Shown here piece after piece: positions 20,936-28,840 of a stretch of 64,000 nt of DNA. The notes beneath the pieces were generated by a model. It ran no database searches and was not told where the DNA came from. It worked only from the letters and a program-made list of their open reading frames with translations. Source of the DNA: UBA7803 sp034522075 (GTDB lineage Bacteria > Pseudomonadota > Gammaproteobacteria > Pseudomonadales > Azotimanducaceae); the NCBI GenBank assembly GCA_034522075.1, contig JAXHLO010000015.1, positions 1-64,000 of the forward strand, read 5' to 3'. The position numbers and the translations under genes were made by a program. Numbering within the stretch: position 1 is the stretch's first letter; each line of letters begins with the position of its first letter.

Positions 20936-22230
20936 GTCTTCGGTGCTGTCACCGCCAGCGCCTGAAAGCGCTCGAAATAGTCCGGAAATGTCTTCGCCAC
21001 GCACGCCGGGTCGCGGATGACGATCGGCACACCGGCCAGGGCCACCAGTGACAGGCACATGGCCATGCGGTGATCGCCATAGGTCTCCACGGCGGCTTCC
21101 CGCCACTGCACCGGCGGCGTGACCTGCAGCCAGTCCGGGCCTGTCTCGACCTTCCCACCCACGCGGGTCAACTCATTGGCCATGGCGCTCAGCCGATCGG
21201 TTTCCTTGACCCGCCAGTTGCCGATGTTGCGGATGGTGCTGGTGCCGGCGGCGAACAGCGCCAGCGCGGCCACGGTCATGGCCGCATCGGGAATGTGGTT
21301 CAGGTCGAGGTCTACCGCTGCCAGGGTGCCGGAGACCGGCGGCCGCACGGTGATCGCATCGTCGCTGCGCGCCACCCGCGCACCCATGGCCGTGAGCACG
21401 TCGAGGAAGCCCAGGTCGCCTTGCACGCTGTCCGCGCCGATGCCGGTCACCTCGATGCCGGGCCCGCGAATGGCCCCGGCCGCGAGGAAATAGCTGGCCG
21501 ACGAAGCGTCCCCTTCCACCAGATAGTCTCCGGGTGCCGCGTAGCCGCCGGGTTGTACCGAGAATTCCGCGTAGTCGTCATGCTCCACGCGGGCTCCGAA
21601 GCGGCGCATCATATGCAGAGTGATGTCCAGGTAAGGCCTGGACACCAGCTCATCGCTCAGTTTTACGGTTACCGGTCCGTCGGCCAGGGGCGCTGCCATG
21701 AGCAGGGCGGTGAGAAACTGACTCGAGACGCTGCCGCGGATGCGGGTCGTGCCGCCTTCCAGGCCGGTGCCGATCACTTCCAGGGGCGGATAGCCGGGTT
21801 CGCCCAGGTAGCGTATACGGGCGCCCAGCGGGGTCAGCGCATCCACCAGGTCGGCCACCGGACGTTCCCGCATGCGCGGCGATCCATCCAGCACGAACGT
21901 CCCCCGGCCCAGGGTCAGGGCCGCGACCAGTGGTCGCAGCGCCGTGCCGGCCAGCCCCAGATAGAGCTGCCAGTGGCCGGTTTCGCGGACCAGCGGTCCA
22001 CCGCGCCCCGCCACCCGGCAGACGCTGCCTGACTGCTCGACGTCGATACCCAGGGTGTTGAGCGCCGTGATCATGTGTCCGGTATCTTCGCTGCGCAGCA
22101 GATTGGTCAGGCAAGTGTCACCGTCCGCCAGCGCCGCCAGCAGCAGCGCCCGGTTGGATATGCTTTTCGATCCGGGCAGGGCCAGGGTGCCGGCCAGATG
22201 ATCGATGGGTTCCAGGCGCAGGGTGGTCAT
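20932..22230 (-). CDS. aroA: 3-Phosphoshikimate 1-carboxyvinyltransferase (EPSP synthase)
   Basis: 432 residues. Joins PEP to shikimate-3-phosphate. It has the N-terminal PGSKSISNRALLLAAL (Lys and Ser ligands), RSEDTGHMITAL, SPRMRERPVADLVDAL, VSSQFLTALLMAAPL and the C-terminal KETDRLSAMANEL and YGDHRMAM. The usually invariant LGNAGTAMRP loop reads LGLAGTALRP, putting Leu at the position of E. coli Asn94, a PEP/glyphosate-contacting residue. The gene follows syd (26-base gap) in a greB-syd-aroA run. The usual cmk/rpsA neighbours are absent, and another shikimate gene set (aroKB) lies 20 kb away. Confidence 0.93.
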   Translation of the reverse strand: MTTLRLEPIDHLAGTLALPGSKSISNRALLLAALADGDTCLTNLLRSEDTGHMITALNTLGIDVEQSGSVCRVAGRGGPLVRETGHWQLYLGLAGTALRPLVAALTLGRGTFVLDGSPRMRERPVADLVDALTPLGARIRYLGEPGYPPLEVIGTGLEGGTTRIRGSVSSQFLTALLMAAPLADGPVTVKLSDELVSRPYLDITLHMMRRFGARVEHDDYAEFSVQPGGYAAPGDYLVEGDASSASYFLAAGAIRGPGIEVTGIGADSVQGDLGFLDVLTAMGARVARSDDAITVRPPVSGTLAAVDLDLNHIPDAAMTVAALALFAAGTSTIRNIGNWRVKETDRLSAMANELTRVGGKVETGPDWLQVTPPVQWREAAVETYGDHRMAMCLSLVALAGVPIVIRDPACVAKTFPDYFERFQALAVTAPKT

Positions 22231-22256
22231 GGCGCGGCATTGTAGCCCAACGCTGC

Positions 22257-22859
22257 TCAGTCGGGGCGCTCGGGGTGGAGTTGCGGCGGCGCCGGATCCA
22301 GGCCGTCGAGAAATACCCCCAGGGACTCGGCCACGACCCGCAGCGGTTTGCGCCCCGGGGCCTCCAGCAGGACCTGCCCGCTGTCGTTGTCGACGCTGAG
22401 AAACAGTTCGGAGTCTGCTTCCGTGCAGGCGAAGAACACGCTCATGGGTTGCCGCAACCGCCGTTTGGTGAGCGCGTGACCGATCAGGTTTTCCACCAGC
22501 CGGTCGGCATCCTCATCGTTCCACAGCAGCAGCAGACTCACGTGACCCTCGCTGGCGGTGGCCTCCAGACCGCCGGACCAGTAGCGCCCGTAGAAGGTTT
22601 TCAGGGACGGGTGGATGGGAACTTCCAGGGCCCGCTCCAGGCCGGCGAAGACGTCGCCCTCGGGCTCGCGCCGCTGCGGCAGCCAGAGCACGCGGTGCTC
22701 ACCCTGTGCATCCAGATACGGTTCGGCGATTTCACAGGTTGAGCGCCATTGGGGGTCGTGAAAGTCTTCCAGACGGGGGAAGGCTTCGAGGTAGCGTTCG
22801 ATGAAGGCATCGAGCGCGGCGGACACCCTGGGATCGGCGCTGGTATTGATGGCGGGCAA
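22257..22859 (-). CDS. syd: SecY-interacting protein Syd
   Basis: 200 residues from a TTG start at 22859, which follows GGAGGAG. A GTG at 22898 overlapping the greB stop would add 13 poorly conserved residues. Syd is a small cytosolic protein that associates with SecY and checks its integrity. Recognised by the AALDAFIERY N-terminal helix, LVENLIGHALTKRRLRQP (matching QENLIGH...KRLK in E. coli), FFACTEADSELFLSVDNDSGQVLLE and the VVAESLGVFLDGL end. It lies between greB and aroA. Confidence 0.85.
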   Translation of the reverse strand: MPAINTSADPRVSAALDAFIERYLEAFPRLEDFHDPQWRSTCEIAEPYLDAQGEHRVLWLPQRREPEGDVFAGLERALEVPIHPSLKTFYGRYWSGGLEATASEGHVSLLLLWNDEDADRLVENLIGHALTKRRLRQPMSVFFACTEADSELFLSVDNDSGQVLLEAPGRKPLRVVAESLGVFLDGLDPAPPQLHPERPD

Positions 22860-22894
22860 AGACTCCTCCGGCCGGCAGCGTGAACGCGATGGTA

Positions 22895-23398
22895 TCACCG
22901 CGATTCGTAGCGGAGATCGACGATGCAGAATGCCCGCTGCTCACCGGCCTGCTCGACGTGCACTTCGTCGCCATTGCGTTTTTTGAGCAGTGCGCGGGCC
23001 ATGGGCGCATCGATGCTGATGTAATCGGCAGCGCGGTCGAACTCGTCCGGACCTACCAGGCGGTAACGCATTGTCTCACCGGACTCGTCTTCCAGAGTGA
23101 CCCAGGCGCCGAAATACACGCGGCTGGTGTCCGGCGGCGGGCGATCCACCACTGTGAGTTCCTCGAGGCGTTTCGACAGGAAGCGCACGCGGGCGTCGAT
23201 CTCGCGCAGCTGCTTCTTGCCGTAGATGTATTCGGCGTTTTCCGAGCGGTCGCCCATGGCGGCCGCCTCGGCCACCTTGCGGGTAACCTCGGGACGTTTC
23301 TCCTTCCAGAGAGCCTTCAGTTCCGCCGTCAGCCGCTGATGGCCCTCCGGGGTAATGTAGGGCGAGGCACGCGGCCGCGGCGGTCGGTATCGGCTCAT
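22895..23398 (-). CDS. greB: Transcript cleavage factor GreB
   Basis: 167 residues. Rescues backtracked RNA polymerase by stimulating transcript cleavage. The N-terminal coiled coil carries the acidic tip AAAMGDRSENAEYIYGKKQLREID, with Asp and Glu that act in the catalytic centre. The C-terminal FKBP-like half has GAWVTLEDESGETMRYRLVGPDEFD. The extra basic N-terminus (SRYRPPRPRASPYITPEGH) and the ENAEYIYGKK form separate it from GreA. It starts at ATG 23398 and is divergent from thpR. Confidence 0.93.
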   Translation of the reverse strand: MSRYRPPRPRASPYITPEGHQRLTAELKALWKEKRPEVTRKVAEAAAMGDRSENAEYIYGKKQLREIDARVRFLSKRLEELTVVDRPPPDTSRVYFGAWVTLEDESGETMRYRLVGPDEFDRAADYISIDAPMARALLKKRNGDEVHVEQAGEQRAFCIVDLRYESR

Positions 23399-23478
23399 AG
23401 GGTCGACGGTTCCGTCGGCAGTTGGGGATGGAGGCAAGCAGTCTAACCAAGCCGTTCCGTATCCGTATACTGGCCCGT

Positions 23479-24018
23479 ATGCGCTGTTTCGTTGCCGCCT
23501 TCCTGACCCCTGCCAGTGCTGTGGAGCTGCACTCGGCGTTCCGCGCAGTCTATCCGGAGGACGAGAGCGCGTTGCCGCAAGCGCGCATGCGCCGGGTACC
23601 GCTGGACAATTATCACGTCACCTTGAAGTTCATCGGCGAGGCTGCCGAGGCAGATCTGCCGGCGCTGCTTGGTGCGGTTGCGGATCTTCCCGGCGGCAAT
23701 GACCGGACCGGTACCATTGTCACGGAGATGCGCCGATTCGTTGGCTTTCCCCGCCCGGCAGCCGCCCGTATGGCAGTGGGTGAATTACCACCCGATCTCC
23801 GTCTGCAGACCTGGGCGAGCGAGCTGGAAGCCGCCCTGGGTGCGTCGGACCGGGCGTTCCGGCCCCATGTCACGGTTGCCCGTTTCCGTCGTCCCGTTGC
23901 TTTCCCTGTCACAGAGCTCGATCGGCCGTTATGCCTCGAGTTGCAGCTGCCGGCCCTCTATCGCAGCGAGCAGACCGGGTCAGGCGTGCGCTACCGGCGA
24001 GTGACGGCGGCGCCGTGA
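23479..24018 (+). CDS. thpR: RNA 2',3'-cyclic phosphodiesterase ThpR (2'-5' RNA ligase family)
   Basis: 179 residues with the two HxTx motifs of the 2H phosphoesterase superfamily: HVTLKFIGE (residues about 45-53) and HVTVARFR (about 130-137). The N-terminal MRCFVAAFL is typical. Members hydrolyse 2',3'-cyclic phosphate RNA ends or ligate 2'-5' linkages. The ATG at 23479 is chosen because an upstream in-frame ATG adds non-conserved residues. It converges on mtnA across a small GCGCCG-TGAA-CGGCGC hairpin (24010-24025). Confidence 0.9.
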   Translation: MRCFVAAFLTPASAVELHSAFRAVYPEDESALPQARMRRVPLDNYHVTLKFIGEAAEADLPALLGAVADLPGGNDRTGTIVTEMRRFVGFPRPAAARMAVGELPPDLRLQTWASELEAALGASDRAFRPHVTVARFRRPVAFPVTELDRPLCLELQLPALYRSEQTGSGVRYRRVTAAP

Positions 24019-24025
24019 ACGGCGC
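24010..24025. terminator. Small hairpin between convergent thpR and mtnA
   Basis: GCGCCG and CGGCGC pair perfectly with loop TGAA, which is the thpR stop codon plus one base. The convergent position suggests a shared terminator. There is no T run. Confidence 0.3.
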
Positions 24026-24040
24026 TGGCTGCGTGCGGAC

Positions 24041-25066
24041 TCAACGGTCGTTGCGCGCCATGAGCCGGGCCAGATTGTCGCCCAGCGGTGCCCGGGCAAT
24101 GCCGCGCTCGGTGATGACGCCGGTGACCAGTTCGGCCGGGGTGACGTCGAATGCCGGATTGCGGGCCGGAACCCGGGCGGCGGCCGAACCCAGGACCTCT
24201 TCCGGGTCGCGCTCCTCGATCTCCACGTCGGCGCCGGACCCGGTCTGCGGATCGTAGGTGGAGGAAGGACAGGCGACGTAGAACGGTATGTCGAAGTGGC
24301 GGCACAGTACGGCCAGGTTCAACGTGCCGATCTTGTTCACCACATCGCCGTTGCCGGTCACCCGGTCGGTGCCCACGAGTACCAGATCGACTTCGCCGCG
24401 GGCCATGAAGCTGGCCGCCATGTTGTCGCAGATCAGCGTGACGTCGATGCCGGCGGCGGCCAGTTCCCAGGCGGTGAGCCGTGCGCCCTGCAGCAGCGGA
24501 CGGGTTTCGTCCACCAGCACGCGGAACGGCACACCGGCTTCGTGGCGCAGGTACATGGGTGCGGTGGCAGTGCCCAGTCCGGCGACCGCCAGGGAGCCGG
24601 CATTGCAATGGGTAAGAATGTTCGTGCCCGCCTCGATGAGCACTTCGCCGTGGCGGCCGATGGCGCGGCAGATCTCGCTGTTCTCGCGGTGAATGGCTGC
24701 GGCTTCATCCGCCAGGGCGGTGACGCTGGCATCGCTGCCGGCCCGCCGTTCGAGGCGGGCTACGGCCCAGGCCAGATTCACGGCGGTGGGCCTGGCCTGT
24801 ACCAGCCGCTCGGCGTAGCCATTCAGCCGCGCGAGGAAAGCGTCCCGGGATTCGCCGGCCACGCTGTCCCGGGCCATGGCTGAGGCCAGGGCATAGGCCG
24901 CTGCAATGCCGATGGCCGGAGCGCCGCGCACGGCCAGTGTGGCGATGGCGTCCACGGCCGCGTCGATGCTGTCGATGCGCAGGTAGTCCACGGTACCCGG
25001 CAGGCGCCGCTGGTCCAGCAGATACAGCTCGCCGTCCTGCCAGCGGATGGGCTCGGGAACGCTCAT
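24041..25066 (-). CDS. mtnA: Methylthioribose-1-phosphate isomerase MtnA
   Basis: 341 residues, an eIF2B-alpha-like fold. Isomerises 5-methylthioribose-1-phosphate to methylthioribulose-1-phosphate. Motifs: VRGAPAIGIAAAYALA (about 48-63), ILTHCNAGSLA with the catalytic Cys (about 156-166), and LICDNMAASFM with the catalytic Asp (about 236-246), followed by GTDRVTGNGDVVNKIGT. It overlaps the upstream class II aldolase gene by four bases and is surely cotranscribed with it. No mtnC, mtnD, mtnK or mtnP is in the window. Confidence 0.93.
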   Translation of the reverse strand: MSVPEPIRWQDGELYLLDQRRLPGTVDYLRIDSIDAAVDAIATLAVRGAPAIGIAAAYALASAMARDSVAGESRDAFLARLNGYAERLVQARPTAVNLAWAVARLERRAGSDASVTALADEAAAIHRENSEICRAIGRHGEVLIEAGTNILTHCNAGSLAVAGLGTATAPMYLRHEAGVPFRVLVDETRPLLQGARLTAWELAAAGIDVTLICDNMAASFMARGEVDLVLVGTDRVTGNGDVVNKIGTLNLAVLCRHFDIPFYVACPSSTYDPQTGSGADVEIEERDPEEVLGSAAARVPARNPAFDVTPAELVTGVITERGIARAPLGDNLARLMARNDR

Positions 25067-25734
25067 GCCAGCGCCCGGGCGAGGACGCTCAACAGCGCTC
25101 CGCCCGCTTCATCGACGCCGGCACCGCAGGCGAATACGCCATCCTGATGGCCCAGGGTGACGAACGTGATGGGGCGGGTATGGTTCGCTGCCAGAAGCTC
25201 GGCCACGGCGGCGGCCATGGCCGCTGATCCGTAGGGAACGTCCGCCGGCGTGGCCGGCAGATGCAGTTCTTCCGCGCGCTGCCAGATGTCCGGACTGTGC
25301 GCATGGAACACCCAGCCGATGGTGGGGTCGGCCTGATAGATCATGGCGTGAGTCAGCGTTTCCGATGAGGGCGGCTGATGGCCCGTAGCGTCCACCCAGA
25401 AACGGGCCGGATCGCTGTGGGTAACGTGTACCAGATCATCGTCCGTGAGCTCCGGGGCTGCCGCCGTCTGGCTGGCCGTGATCAGGAAAGCGCCGGACCG
25501 GGTGCGATCCCGGCTGCTCAGATTACCGAAACCCAGACCCCCGTAACGTTCCGGATCCTGACCGAGCAGGCTCAGGCGCTTGAATACGGCCCGCCAGCCG
25601 CGCAGCGCATGCAGAGTGACGGCATCGGCGATGACGCCGTCCGGAGGCTCCAGCCCGTAGGCGAAGCGGATGGTGCCTTCGGCTTCCTCGCTGTTGTCTG
25701 TGCCGGTCACTGAACCTTTTCCTGATGATCCCAT
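25063..25734 (-). CDS. Class II aldolase/adducin-family protein next to mtnA
   Basis: 223 residues from ATG 25734. Zinc ligands and the catalytic acid appear conserved: SSETLTHAMIYQ (Glu), FHAHSPD (two His) and TLGHQDGVFACG (third His). Next to mtnA it could be methylthioribulose-1-phosphate dehydratase (MtnB) or the aldolase of the DHAP-type shunt that splits the MtnA product. Sequence alone does not decide, and mtnC/mtnD needed for full methionine salvage are not nearby. A PECR-like SDR gene lies 40 bases upstream on the same strand. Confidence 0.75.
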   Translation of the reverse strand: MGSSGKGSVTGTDNSEEAEGTIRFAYGLEPPDGVIADAVTLHALRGWRAVFKRLSLLGQDPERYGGLGFGNLSSRDRTRSGAFLITASQTAAAPELTDDDLVHVTHSDPARFWVDATGHQPPSSETLTHAMIYQADPTIGWVFHAHSPDIWQRAEELHLPATPADVPYGSAAMAAAVAELLAANHTRPITFVTLGHQDGVFACGAGVDEAGGALLSVLARALA

Positions 25735-25774
25735 GCAGCAGGATGCCACGGCGGCGCCGGCAAAGTCAGGGGGT

Positions 25775-26602
25775 TCAACGCTCCGGGTCGAGCATGGGAG
25801 TCCAGGTGTCGAGATACTGACCGCCGTCGGCCACCAGGTGGGCGCCGTTGATGTAGCGGGCCGCCGGTGAACACAGGAACGCACACATGGCGGCAACTTC
25901 CTCCGGTTCGCCGAGCCGGTGGCTGGGGATGTCCCGCAGGGTCTGCTGCTCGTAGTCTTCCAGATCCGAATGCGCGTACTCTTCTTCGCGCAAGCCCGCC
26001 GTGGCCACCGAGCCAGGTGCCAGAGCATTCACCGTCACGCCTTTGCGCGCCCAGTAGTAGGCGAGGGTGCGGGTCAGGTTCACCACGCCGGCCCGGGCCG
26101 CCCCGGAGTGGGCGAACGGCGGGGCGCCGCGGTCGAAGGAATAGACGTGGACGATGTTGACGATGCTGCCGAAGCCGCGCTCCACCATGTGCCGGCCCAC
26201 CCGCTGGCTTACGTTCCAGGTGCCGTTGAGATTCAGGTCGATCACCGAGCGCCAACCGTTGTCGCTGATGTCCAGCGGCCGGGCGGGAAATTGACCGCCG
26301 GCATTGTTGATCAGGTAGTCCACGTGACCGAAACGGTCGAGGGCGGCAGCGAGCAAGGCGTCCACCTGATCGGTATCGCGGATGTTGGTGGGCAGGGCCA
26401 GGCAGGCGCCGCCGTGTGACTCTATGTCGGCGGCGGTGGCCGTCAGGTTATCCGGGTTCCGGCTGGCAATGACGACGTTCGCGCCGAGGCCGGCGAATGC
26501 CAGGGCAATTTCGCGGCCGATGCCGCGGCCGCCGCCGGTGATCAATGCTACCCGGTCTCTGAACAGATCCGGCGCGAAGGTGGTGAGGGCAGGGTGATCC
26601 AT
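25775..26602 (-). CDS. SDR oxidoreductase of the peroxisomal trans-2-enoyl-CoA reductase (PECR) type
   Basis: 275 residues. Rossmann motif TGGGRGIGREIALAF (about 18-32), NNAG (about 98-101), and APGSVAT after strand six. The usual YxxxK pair is replaced by SGAAR within FAHSGAARAGVVNLT. This HSGAARAGV stretch matches animal PECR and related dienoyl/enoyl-CoA reductases rather than classical SDRs, so NADPH-dependent enoyl-CoA reduction is the best guess. It may be cotranscribed with the aldolase and mtnA genes. Confidence 0.8.
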   Translation of the reverse strand: MDHPALTTFAPDLFRDRVALITGGGRGIGREIALAFAGLGANVVIASRNPDNLTATAADIESHGGACLALPTNIRDTDQVDALLAAALDRFGHVDYLINNAGGQFPARPLDISDNGWRSVIDLNLNGTWNVSQRVGRHMVERGFGSIVNIVHVYSFDRGAPPFAHSGAARAGVVNLTRTLAYYWARKGVTVNALAPGSVATAGLREEEYAHSDLEDYEQQTLRDIPSHRLGEPEEVAAMCAFLCSPAARYINGAHLVADGGQYLDTWTPMLDPER

Positions 26603-26749
26603 GAAGGCTCCCGGGATTGTTTCAGTGGTCTGGGGCGTGGCTCAGGGTGAGGAGATTACCAGTCCGTCCGGCTCGATGCCGGTGCGGATGCTTGAACCGC
26701 TTCTGCCGTGCGGCTACTGTGCTCCACCCAATCACGCCGAGAGCCGCCC

Positions 26750-27235
26750 ATGACTGCTGGTCGAAAACGTTTCGTCTCACCCGTCCTGACCGCCGTCATG
26801 CTGACGGTCTCGCTGGGCTGGGCACCCCTGGCCTCTGCCGGCGCTGACGACGTCGCTGCCGCGGAATCTGCCGCCCGGGACGTCATGGAAGCCTTCCTGG
26901 CGGCATTCAACGACCGCGACGAGGCGGCCTGGGCCGATACCCTGCACTTCCCCCATGTGCGAATCGCCAGCCACGATGTGGCCGTGTATCCGGACCGGGC
27001 GGCTTTTCTCGAGGCTGCCGACCTGAACGCCTTTGCCGAGCAGACCGGCTGGGACTACAGCACCTGGGACGACATGCAGATCGTGCAGGCGTCGGCGGAA
27101 AAAGTGCACATCGCCGTCAACTTCAGTCGTTTCGACCCGCAGGGCGCGCGCCTGGCCACCTACGCGTCGTTGTATGTCGTGGAATTGCTCGACGGCCGCT
27201 GGGGCGTTCGCGCCCGCTCGAGCTTCGCCCCGTAG
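26750..27235 (+). CDS. Secreted NTF2/SnoaL-like protein of unknown function
   Basis: 161 residues. A clear Sec signal (RKRFVSPVLTAVMLTVSLGWAPLASAGA, cleavage probably after ASA near residue 30) is followed by a single NTF2-like domain. Its pattern is RDVMEAFLAAFNDRDEAAWADTLHFPHVRI, a helix and tryptophan-aspartate region common in DUF4440/SnoaL-like proteins. No catalytic motif can be named. It lies 15 bases before the PLP-enzyme gene and may be cotranscribed. The start at ATG 26750 follows GAGAGCC. Confidence 0.7.
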   Translation: MTAGRKRFVSPVLTAVMLTVSLGWAPLASAGADDVAAAESAARDVMEAFLAAFNDRDEAAWADTLHFPHVRIASHDVAVYPDRAAFLEAADLNAFAEQTGWDYSTWDDMQIVQASAEKVHIAVNFSRFDPQGARLATYASLYVVELLDGRWGVRARSSFAP

Positions 27236-27250
27236 GCGCTGGGGAACGTC

Positions 27251-28423
27251 ATGGAAGATCAATGGCACAAGGACCGGTTCGGCTTCGAGACCCGGGCCAT
27301 CCATGCGGGGCAGGCACCCGATCCCACCACCGGCGCGGTCATCACCCCGGTTTATCTCACGTCGACCTATGTGCACCAGTCGCCGGGTGAGCATCTGGGT
27401 TACGAGTACAGCCGCTCCCACAACCCGACCCGGCACGCCTATGAGACCTGCCTGGCCAGTCTCGAGGGGGCGCGTTTCGGATTCGCCTTCGCCTCCGGCT
27501 GCGTGGGTGCCACCACGGTGGTGCACCTGCTGTCTCAGGGTGATCACGTGGTGTGCTGCGACGACATGTACGGCGGCACCTATCGTCTGTTCGAGCAGGT
27601 ATTCCGCCGTCAGGGGCTCGATTTCACCTATGTGGACCTGTCCAATCCCGCCGCGCTCGGGGACGCCATGCGGCCCGAGACCCGCATGGTCTGGATCGAG
27701 TCGCCCACTAATCCGCTCATGAAGCTGGTGGACATCGCCGCCGTGGCCGACATTGCCCACGCGCACGGCGCCGTGCTGATGGTGGACAATACGTTTCTGA
27801 GCCCTTACTTCCAGCGTCCCATCGCGTTGGGCGCCGACCTGGTGCTGCATTCGTCGACCAAGTACGTCAACGGGCACAGCGATCTGGTAGGCGGCATCGT
27901 GGTCACCGACGACGAGTCTCTGGCCGAGCGGCTGGGCTTTCTCAGCAACACCATCGGCGGTATTCAGAGCACGTTCGATGCCTACCTGTGTCTGCGCAGT
28001 CTGAAGACGCTGGCGGTACGCATGCAGGCCCACGAGCGCAACGCTCTGGCGGTAGCCGAATATCTGGAAGCCCATGAGGCCATTTCCTGGGTGGGCTATC
28101 CGGGATTGCCGAGCCATCCCCAGCACGCTCTGGCCTGCCGTCAGGCGAGCGGTCACGGCGGCATGCTGAGCTTTCGTGTTCATGGCGGGCTGCCGGCCGC
28201 GCGGCGGCTGCTCGAACGGGTCAACGTCTTCAGCCTGGCGGAGAGCCTGGGCGGTGTGGAATCGCTCATCGAGCATCCGGCACTCATGACTCATGCCAGC
28301 ATGCCCGTGGCTCAGCGGGAAGCACTGGGCATCGACGATTCATTGATCCGTCTGTCCGTGGGCATCGAGACGGTCGATGATCTCATCGCCGATCTGGCAC
28401 AGGCCCTGGCCGGGGACGCGTGA
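27251..28423 (+). CDS. Cys/Met-metabolism PLP enzyme (cystathionine gamma-synthase/lyase type)
   Basis: 390 residues, a full-length type I fold enzyme. Motifs: YSRSHNPTRHAYE near residue 58, FASGCVGATTVVHLL, DMYGGTYRLFEQV, ESPTNPLMKLVDIAAVA, VDNTFLSPYFQRP and the PLP-lysine motif SSTKYVNGHSD (Lys at about 205), ending in RLSVGIETVDDLIADL. It could be cystathionine gamma-lyase, gamma-synthase or beta-lyase; the sequence does not settle the direction. The GNAT gene overlaps its stop (GTGA). Confidence 0.9.
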   Translation: MEDQWHKDRFGFETRAIHAGQAPDPTTGAVITPVYLTSTYVHQSPGEHLGYEYSRSHNPTRHAYETCLASLEGARFGFAFASGCVGATTVVHLLSQGDHVVCCDDMYGGTYRLFEQVFRRQGLDFTYVDLSNPAALGDAMRPETRMVWIESPTNPLMKLVDIAAVADIAHAHGAVLMVDNTFLSPYFQRPIALGADLVLHSSTKYVNGHSDLVGGIVVTDDESLAERLGFLSNTIGGIQSTFDAYLCLRSLKTLAVRMQAHERNALAVAEYLEAHEAISWVGYPGLPSHPQHALACRQASGHGGMLSFRVHGGLPAARRLLERVNVFSLAESLGGVESLIEHPALMTHASMPVAQREALGIDDSLIRLSVGIETVDDLIADLAQALAGDA

Positions 28424-28836
28424 GCTACAACGAACTGATCCGCAACGTCGAGATCTATCGGCCGTATCCGGACGAGGTGCCGTGGGATCTGCTCGAAACT
28501 ACGGAGTCTGCCGAAGCCGATCTGGCCGCGGTGCTTGAGCTGGACTTTCTGCGTGTGGCCAAACTGCACGGGACGGCGGCCGGCGCCTACGGCATCCGGC
28601 CGCTCACGGCGATCCGCTATGAGCTGGTGGTGCTGGTGGTGGCCGAGCCGTACCGGCGCCGTGGCCTCGGCCGCTGGCTGCTCGGTCACGCCATCGGCCT
28701 GGCGGAAACTAAAGGCGGCCGGGAGATAGTGGCCCGCGGCACTGCAGCCCGCGGTGCACCGGCCCAGCGCTTACTCGGCGCCGTGGGTTTCGCACCTCAG
28801 GGCAGCGATCTGCTGCTGCGGCTGACGCCGGAGTAA
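28420..28836 (+). CDS. GNAT-family acetyltransferase
   Basis: 138 residues starting at GTG 28420, overlapping the PLP-enzyme stop. The acetyl-CoA loop is in EPYRRRGLGRWLLGHAIGLAE (about 68-88), followed by the late strand LLGAVGFAPQGSDLLLRL. The substrate is unknown. Coupling to a cystathionine-type gene might mean an amino-acid or thiol substrate, but this is only context. Confidence 0.8.
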   Translation: MSYNELIRNVEIYRPYPDEVPWDLLETTESAEADLAAVLELDFLRVAKLHGTAAGAYGIRPLTAIRYELVVLVVAEPYRRRGLGRWLLGHAIGLAETKGGREIVARGTAARGAPAQRLLGAVGFAPQGSDLLLRLTPE

Positions 28837-28840
28837 CGGC

